Source: Marisa cornuarietis (Eukaryota; Mollusca; Gastropoda; Architaenioglossa; Ampullariidae). Taken from it: 64,000 bases of DNA. Below the pieces are notes generated by a model. It had not been told where the DNA came from. It searched no databases and saw nothing but the letters and a program-made list of their open reading frames with translations. Made by a program: the position numbers and the translations under genes. Of the stretch, positions 58,197-64,000 are shown piece after piece (position 1 is the stretch's first letter; each line of letters starts with the position of its first letter). Location of the stretch: contig SMMW01000001.1 in assembly GCA_004794655.1 (NCBI GenBank), positions 14,103,501 to 14,167,500 on the forward strand, in the 5' to 3' direction.

Positions 58197-60440
58197 CTGG
58201 AATATTAGTGAGTATTAGAAACTGACAACATATCTCGCCACACACACACACACACACTTCATCCAGATCCTTCAATCACTCCTACGAACGTTTGACCAAG
58301 TCTGGTTCTTTCTTTAACTCGATGAACGAGGGTGTAAAACATTTGCCAAACTTTGTCTTTCGTATTTTTTTTGGTTAAGAAGGACGTGAAGCTCGATGGT
58401 GCTCTATATAGTGGATGGTTTACCGGGAAGTGTTGAGGAAATTTTCCTGTGCAGCGAATTGAACTCTCATCTAAACAGGGGAAACTCTTTAAATAATAAC
58501 AACAATAATAACGTCCTTCCTGAAAAGAAGGGTCCATGTTTTTCACGTCAAAAAAGCCTTTTGGTTGAAAGTCACGACAGGGAATAAAGCGGGAGATGAG
58601 GACCCCCGTTGTCCTTTAAACTGGGTCATATGGAATAATATTTTTTCTTCTTTCTTTTGTCCCGTCGTTTTTGTGAGGTTGAGCTATTGCTAGAGGATTG
58701 GAAAAATTACGTCCGCGCACAGCCATTTTTTTCTCCCCGCTTTTCCTCAGCCACACTCTCTCCCTTAAACCTTCTGCTGTAAACACGAACATGACGGGAG
58801 GATTTACTTCCCTTGAACTGAGCCAAAGCGAAGTAATTCATCTTTGTTTTCTTTCTTTCTTTTTTTTAAATTTTTTTGCTTCCAGTTGTCGTTTTGTGGT
58901 TTCTTTTTTTTTTCTATAAGAGAGGATGATGTGGCATGATTGTACCCAACTCCCTCATCTCTTCCCCACCTGCATCATTCTGTCTTTCTCTCCGTAGCTA
59001 TTGGAATAATGAATAATTCCTGCTCTGGTTTAGTTTTATAGTCGACGGACTTAAATTGTTAACCAGTTCAGCAAATGACAGCTGTTTCTTCGTCCGACTG
59101 ATTTTTTTCGCCACTTATTCTTCTTTCCCTATCCTTTCCTGCCGTACTCATTTTGCTTCATTCATTCATTCATTCATTCATTCATTCATTCATTCATTCA
59201 TTCATTCATTCATTTCTAACATAAAAAGAAAAAAGTATCTTATTATTCATATCATATTCCTACTAAGGAAAGCTTATTTATACCCTGTAACAGCATCTCC
59301 ATAGACATAAGCGCTATTGAGTCCGGTGAAGTTGCCTCCTCTGTACACGTAGCCTCCTACAACAGCGCTGCCCCACTCAGACGAGTGAGGGTAAGTGTAA
59401 ATAGGCAAGCCTTCGTTCTCTGCAAATAAAGCGAACTCGATGAGAGAGGATTAGTGTAAATAGGCAGGGCTTCTTTCTCTGCAAATTAACCCACATCGAT
59501 AAAATAAAAGTTAAAGAAGGATGACAATGTTTTAATCAGAAAGCATCAAATCATTGCCGAGTGCAATCGCAAAGCGTGCCAGAGTTTAACGAGATGGCAA
59601 ACGAGACACTCCTTGAAGAAATAAAAGACAATGGTTAGAGCACTGGGGTCAGTTGCATGACACATTTCTAATTTTAAACACTTTTAGGCTTTAACTCTTG
59701 TTAGAAAGGCACAACACATTTTCAGAACTTTTTTCAAAATAAGAAAACGCTTTTTGAGCCAGATTTTCGTTTCCGTCAGCACATGTTTTTGTGCAGCGCT
59801 TCTAAATGGCATATGAGCGATTTTTGAAGAATAAACAGTTTCTAGATTTCCTTCTAGCAACTAACCCCTGGTGTTCAAAGCGGGAGGTGAAAACACGTCG
59901 GTTCGAAACCCTTATGGCGCAACGTACTTTACCCCATTAGACACAGCTGTTGACTGGGCAATTAACCCTTTACAGGCCTAGGGTTAGGGAGAGAAATGCT
60001 AGATACTGCCAATGGATACCACCCTTACAAATAAGCTGGCCCCGAGAAAAGCATTGTCTCTAAGAAGCTACACTCAAAGGCTACCTTTGCGCGCGCGCAT
60101 ACACAGAGAGAGATAGAAAGAGAGAGAAAGTCATGTTCATCTGGAGGTCTGCAATCTTTCTGCAAGACAACTATATTATTGCTGCAGACCATTGATGTTG
60201 TCCAGTGAAGAAATTGATGAAGGGAACAGATGTCGGGGTGGGAAGGTGGGTGAAGGGTATGTGCGCTGACATGACCCCGCACCTGTCCAGAATGCATCTT
60301 ACCGATGGCGCCGCACTGCTGGCTGTGATGGCAGCGGCGGCCCTCTTTGATGTTCCAGCCATAGTTCTTCCCGCTCTCGATGATGTTAATCTCCTCAAAC
60401 TGGTCGGTCCCAGTGTCCCCGCAAAATATCCTGCCTGTCC
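58057..60440 (-). CDS. HHIP-like (HHIPL) protein, three internal exons
   Basis: The exons are 60303-60440, 59284-59419 and 58057-58196. Their phases (1, then 2, then 1 at the open end) interlock to one frame of about 137 residues. It reads TGRIFCGDTGTDQFEEINII, ESGKNYGWNIKEGRRC, ENEGLPIYTYPHSSEWG, VVGGYVYRGGNFTGLNSAYV, YGDAVTGKIAYL and LPYLLAFGQDAHG. This is the C-terminal part of the GSDH/HHIP six-bladed beta-propeller, where F-GD-GQ--FEE, NYGW--KEG, GGYVYRG and YV-GD---G are family landmarks. These proteins are secreted or membrane-associated; HHIP binds Hedgehog ligand, while the role of HHIPL members is unclear. Upstream exons should lie beyond 64 kb or in the unassigned 60.4-64 kb tract. 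Confidence 0.85.
59157..59214. repeat. (TTCA)n microsatellite
   Basis: About 14 perfect TTCA units, 70 bases past the donor side of the HHIPL exon at 59284. Confidence 0.97.
59284..59419 (-). CDS. HHIPL exon, GGYVYRG blade
   Basis: The acceptor TTTATTTGCAG completes a Glu codon from the previous exon. It encodes PIYTYPHSSEWGSAVVGGYV and YRGGNFTGLNSAYVYGDAVT. The donor GG|GTATAA is non-optimal but restores the family frame exactly into the next exon. Confidence 0.85.
59627..59960 (+). mobile_element. tRNA-derived SINE interrupted by a MITE
   Basis: ATGGTTAGAGCACTG (A-box-like) at 59631-59645 and CGGTTCGAAACCC (B-box-like) at 59899-59911 would lie about 45 bases apart if the intervening MITE is removed, as in tRNA-headed SINEs. 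The right part continues with TTATGGCGCAACG and a non-coding body. It lies in an HHIPL intron. Confidence 0.6.
59645..59868. mobile_element. MITE, same family, copy 2
   Basis: The ends GGGGTCAGTTGCATGACAC and (complement) GGGGTTAGTTGCTAG are diverged versions of the family termini. The interior shares ATTTCTAATTTTAAACACTTTTAGG with copy 1. CTG again borders both ends. The divergence suggests this is an older insertion. Confidence 0.8.
60303..60440 (-). CDS. HHIPL exon, propeller blade with FEE/NYGW motifs
   Basis: The acceptor CTTGCAG precedes GGACAGG and the donor is ATCG|GTAAGA; both are phase 1. It encodes RIFCGDTGTDQFEEINIIE, GKNYGWNIKEG and a Cys pair (RRCHHSQQC) typical of this loop. 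The residue before the exon must come from an upstream exon. Confidence 0.85.
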
Positions 60441-63400
60441 CTGCAAGTAATAAACTGGTCAGTGTGTACAGTGACACACAAAACACACATAGAGATGCGG
60501 GCAGCATGTCTGAATGTCTGAATCTGTCTCTAACCTATTCTGATCCGATGTCATCTAATCTTTATGTCTATTGTTCCTCCTACCCACTTTCTCTTCCTCC
60601 TAGTCATAATGGTTGTACTTAACCTCCTCGTAAGGGTGGGGAGGGGAGTAGGCTGTGGGAATTCAAACAATTTTTGTGTAAAGTGTAACTTCATTTCCTA
60701 TTACTATTTTTTATTTATTGTAAACGTGCTCTAACTCCCCCTCCCCTCTCCACTTCCTTAAAACAGCCTTTCTAAACAGCAGTCGCTGTCACGTTGGAGA
60801 CAGCGGGGACCTTCATAAAGGTCCGTGGGAGACAATCTATGTTCGTCAGAGAGGTAATGGAGTTGTTTCCCTTGGACTTTCTTTGCCGTAATGTGGAGGT
60901 TGGTCTTTAATGGTGGCAGATATATGAAGATGAGGCGCACAGATGAACACACAGACAAATGCTACCCATCTTAGACATAGGCTGACAGACACTGATAACT
61001 GAAAAACGAACGAAGAAAACTGTTCTGACGCTGTCAAGCTGGTGATGATGTCAAGAAAAGAAAGTGAGATGAAGATTCCACAATTTCTAAGAACCGACCA
61101 TCCTTCACTGGTAATTCACCCAAAGACTCCACAATCCTTACGGACTGTCAAACCCAGTGCCGGATTAAGCACAGTGGAGGCCAATAGGCAGTCAAAAGTT
61201 TGGGGCCCCTCCCCCGAAGCCCCGACCCATATTGCAATTTGCACAGTTCACCGTCAATTGTTTTCTTAGTTTCTTTCAGTTTAGTTTATATTTTCCATTT
61301 CACTGTCGTCCGTGGATACACCTGTGTACGTGTGTGCATGTGTGCGCGCACGCGTACGACGATTGTGTGTGAATGTCTGTGCGCGTGCATGTACGTGCGC
61401 ATTTGAGTACGGGTGTGATGACCGCATGCAGGGCCGCCGAGAGCCAGCACGGGCCCCGGGACAGATCGACGACTCTCCGGCCCATTTGTAATTGCAATCG
61501 TAACTTATTTTCCGAGTATATAATAATATGTTTACAATTCGATTGTCAATATCTACATTTCATTCAGTAACGAAACATAGACTGCAAACATTAGAACACG
61601 TGAACTATTATCTACATCACTACTTGACATAAAATTGTTGGCACGTGAGTGGTTATAGTAAATTAGGAAAAATGATGTTAAAGAATCACACGTGTCAAAT
61701 GTCAAAAGCTCGACAGATTCGTTAATACCTTCATTAAAAAAGTGTTTGCTGCTACGAACAACAGAGCACATCAGCTATCTTTTTTATCAACTTACATAAC
61801 AAACGAGGCGAACACACACACACAACACACGCTGTTACACACAACCACATAACTGGACTGAACTGCCGCCTTCAGACTCTCAGAAAGTTTGAATTCCTCC
61901 AACTTTTTACCAAGCAAGCTCGGTCGACTTCAACCCCCATCAGTCAGTATCAGTTAAAATACTTGTTCAGTTTTAGAAGACAAAGCAAATGTTTTAAATA
62001 CTAATTAGCCAGTAACTGTTGTTAATTTTAAGATTTAAGTAGATCAAAGGGAGAGGGTTTTGTGACATAAAATAGAAATGTTTAGCATATATTAGCTGAC
62101 TTGTAATAGTTCATAGAACAAAGTTATGCAGTACCAATATTGTCATTTTACCTGCTGACTAAAAACTTTGTAAGGCTATATTTATGAGCTTTTCTCACAA
62201 ACTTCATTATTGTCAGTCAGTTTGAGACGCTTGCTAGTCACTCTCATCGACACTGATGTTCCTGCCTTGTCAAATGCTATTTGTCAATAAACAGAAAATC
62301 ATAGAAGCATAAATTTAAAAAAAAAATACAGTACTCACCAAAAAAACAAAGTGCAGCGTATCTCGGCTTTTCTAGTCTAGAAGACAGCATGCGACAGGCA
62401 TGAGAGTGCCGTGTGACAAGATGTTAAACTAAGTGTGTATAGCTTTCTAAAGGTCCAACTGTCCAAGCTTTCTTTAGTCCAAGGACTCCGGCCGATTGAA
62501 AGGGATGGTCAAACACACGGCGACTTTACTAACGTCTGTCTCATAAAAATGTCAGTCTACACCTCCACTTGCTCCAAACACCGACCTTTTAATTCCCATG
62601 AAAGTCCATCCCGTCCAGTCTATCGAGACTATCCCCCCCCCTTTCCCTCTTGTTGTGTTGTCAGCAACAATACATTCTGGCCCATGGCCGATGGCCGACA
62701 TGGGTGGAACTTCTTGTCATCTTAGTCACTGGCCTCTAAACTAAAAACAGGGCCAACATAATTTGCCTCTACCTTGATTGTGGGTGTCAAGACAAGGAGC
62801 AATTTAATGAAAACGTTCACAAACTAACATTTATGTCATAGCACATCTGTAAACTTTTCTTTTCCTCCCTTCTTCATCGTGAAACAAATATGTTACAGGA
62901 AGCTCCTTAAAAACACATTGAAATATAAGCATGCGATTATTCGAAAAACAGATGTCGCAGCCACCGCAAAACTCAATATACAGGACCATATATATTGGCA
63001 TTGATAGCTTCCTGAGACAACTAGCACAGAATAAGAAAGATTCCGAGGTGGCTTTGGGGGACGGATTTAGGGTAGATATTATCTCCTTTTTACCTGGCGA
63101 TTCCTGGGCAAAGAGCAAAAGAAAGTCGGAGACTGGAAGGAAAGGTAATGACCAGCCGGCCGATGTGTTATTGCAGGGCGAGCCTGGTACATCTCCGTAG
63201 GTCGTGCGATCGTCCCTCTTAAGGTGACACCTTTTATAAAAGTCCAAGTCCTCCCCTTTCCGGTGACATAACATTCCTCTCTACCTCCTATCCGCCCATC
63301 CTGGCCATCCACCTACCGCGCAGACACACCGTCTCTAAACTTCTATTATCTTTCTCATGCTTACCTCCTCTTTATCATCCTCCTCCAGCTCCAAACTTCC

Positions 63401-63705
63401 CGTGACACCACCGTGATTAATTTATAAGCCTATTTGCGGGACAGCAGTTTTTAAAGTGTTTTTGCAATAATGTGTTCTTTTTTTGCTGACTGCGATATTA
63501 TTACAGGATAATATAGTCTCATTGTATCAAGGATCTACTGTGTAGACTAATGTATTTGTTTGTTTGGTAACGGTTAAAGAAAGTCTCAGTGTTGTTTAGT
63601 AACTACGAAAAACGCACCCTTAATATCTCTCGCTTACAGGCTGCAGCGCTAGAGCTGGGCCCCCATCCTCTCGGTTCCCAGAGTGGCCACATATCAGTAA
63701 CATAC
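60441..63705. other. Tract with no established gene
   Basis: No HHIPL-like exon was recognised here, although the intron upstream of 60440 must start somewhere to the right. Contents include GC/GT-rich simple sequence near 61.32-61.40 kb and AT-rich sequence at 61.5-62.4 kb. Several open frames show no family features. Confidence 0.45.
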
Positions 63706-63956
63706 CTGCCTCTTCACTGTTAATTTCGATTTGCTTGCAGGGCCCGCCCCCCTCCCTCCCGTAGTGGCACATGTGTCCAGCGATCTCAATGCACGAACTT
63801 TCTTCGGGCCGGTTCACACGCGATAAAATCTTCAGTGTCCAGCGGCCTCCCGCCTCCAGGCTTGTCCAGCGAGAATATGATACCTCTGACTACACTTCTC
63901 ACCCCATCTCTGTCTATACAGACTTGAAACTCAACGTCTGCGTGTGTAATGTTTGA
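63706..63956. other. Exon-like segment, strand unresolved
   Basis: On the plus strand a strongly pyrimidine-rich acceptor (CCCCTCCCTCCCGTAG) opens a frame reading ISMHELSSGRFTRDKIFSVQ and later DTSDYTSHPISVYTDLK, to a stop at 63954. On the minus strand 63706-63885 is open between a weak acceptor and a good donor (GCAG|GTATG), phase 1 at both ends, reading EESSCIEIAGHMCHYGREGG. Neither matches a family I know. The minus version would be oriented with HHIPL, while the plus has the better splice acceptor. Confidence 0.3.
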
Positions 63957-64000
63957 GTGTTCTGTCCTCAGACATTTCTTTAAAAGAAAAAGAACAGGAG

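Noticed and set aside
59899..59911. Functional tRNA gene
   Set aside because: The B box is intact but the acceptor and anticodon stems cannot be formed, and a MITE interrupts the head. A SINE explains it better.
1..64000. CRISPR array, operon-like clusters or prokaryotic defence systems
   Set aside because: No regularly spaced direct repeats with unique spacers and no dense same-strand gene packing occur. The sequence is plainly animal, with spliced genes.

Overview
This window is animal nuclear DNA with no prokaryotic organisation. Genes are split by GT-AG introns and lie among long non-coding tracts, many microsatellites and decayed transposons. The repeats (tRNA-headed SINE-like units, the AAGGGAGATAACT-type motif, LINE relics with short tandem tails) together with the gene set point to a lophotrochozoan, most likely a gastropod mollusc. 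That placement is inference; no marker gene settles it.

Four minus-strand genes could be reconstructed by splicing exons by eye. (1) 2.9-6.2 kb: a von Willebrand factor A domain protein with a MIDAS motif, four exons, 5' end not found. (2) 18.6-22.4 kb: a 315-residue two-helix membrane protein in four exons whose splice phases all agree. It probably has an 8 kb 3' UTR (10.4-18.6 kb) and a promoter near 25.15 kb. (3) 43.5-46.3 kb, possibly starting near 50 kb: a 270-residue coiled-coil protein. (4) 58.0-60.4 kb: three consecutive exons of a Hedgehog-interacting-protein-like (HHIPL) secreted beta-propeller protein; its upstream exons should lie to the right of the window. On the plus strand, three phase-compatible exons at 30.2-32.9 kb suggest a fifth gene that I do not recognise. 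Several single exons (37.5, 54.6 and 63.8 kb) are possible but ambiguous.

Mobile DNA by region: a terminal-inverted-repeat element at 1.1-1.36 kb; SINE-like repeats at 2.4-4.05, 30.75 and 40.6 kb; two related inverted-repeat elements with telomere-like cores at 5.24 and 7.57 kb, the second nested in a putative 2.3 kb solo LTR (6.25-8.59 kb); a frameshifted piggyBac transposase relic (8.6-9.0 kb); a decayed LINE (33.9-35.4 kb); and a MITE family with copies at 56.09 and 59.65 kb, the second nested in a tRNA-derived SINE.

The 10.4-25 kb tract is strikingly AT-rich and repeat-poor and coincides with the membrane-protein gene. The flanks are repeat- and microsatellite-rich. I see no gene cluster or operon-like system; the genes appear functionally unrelated. 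Nothing here compels a claim of a new molecular system. The best novelties are the transposon nestings, the telomere-motif-carrying elements, the very long 3' UTR, and the unidentified plus-strand exons.
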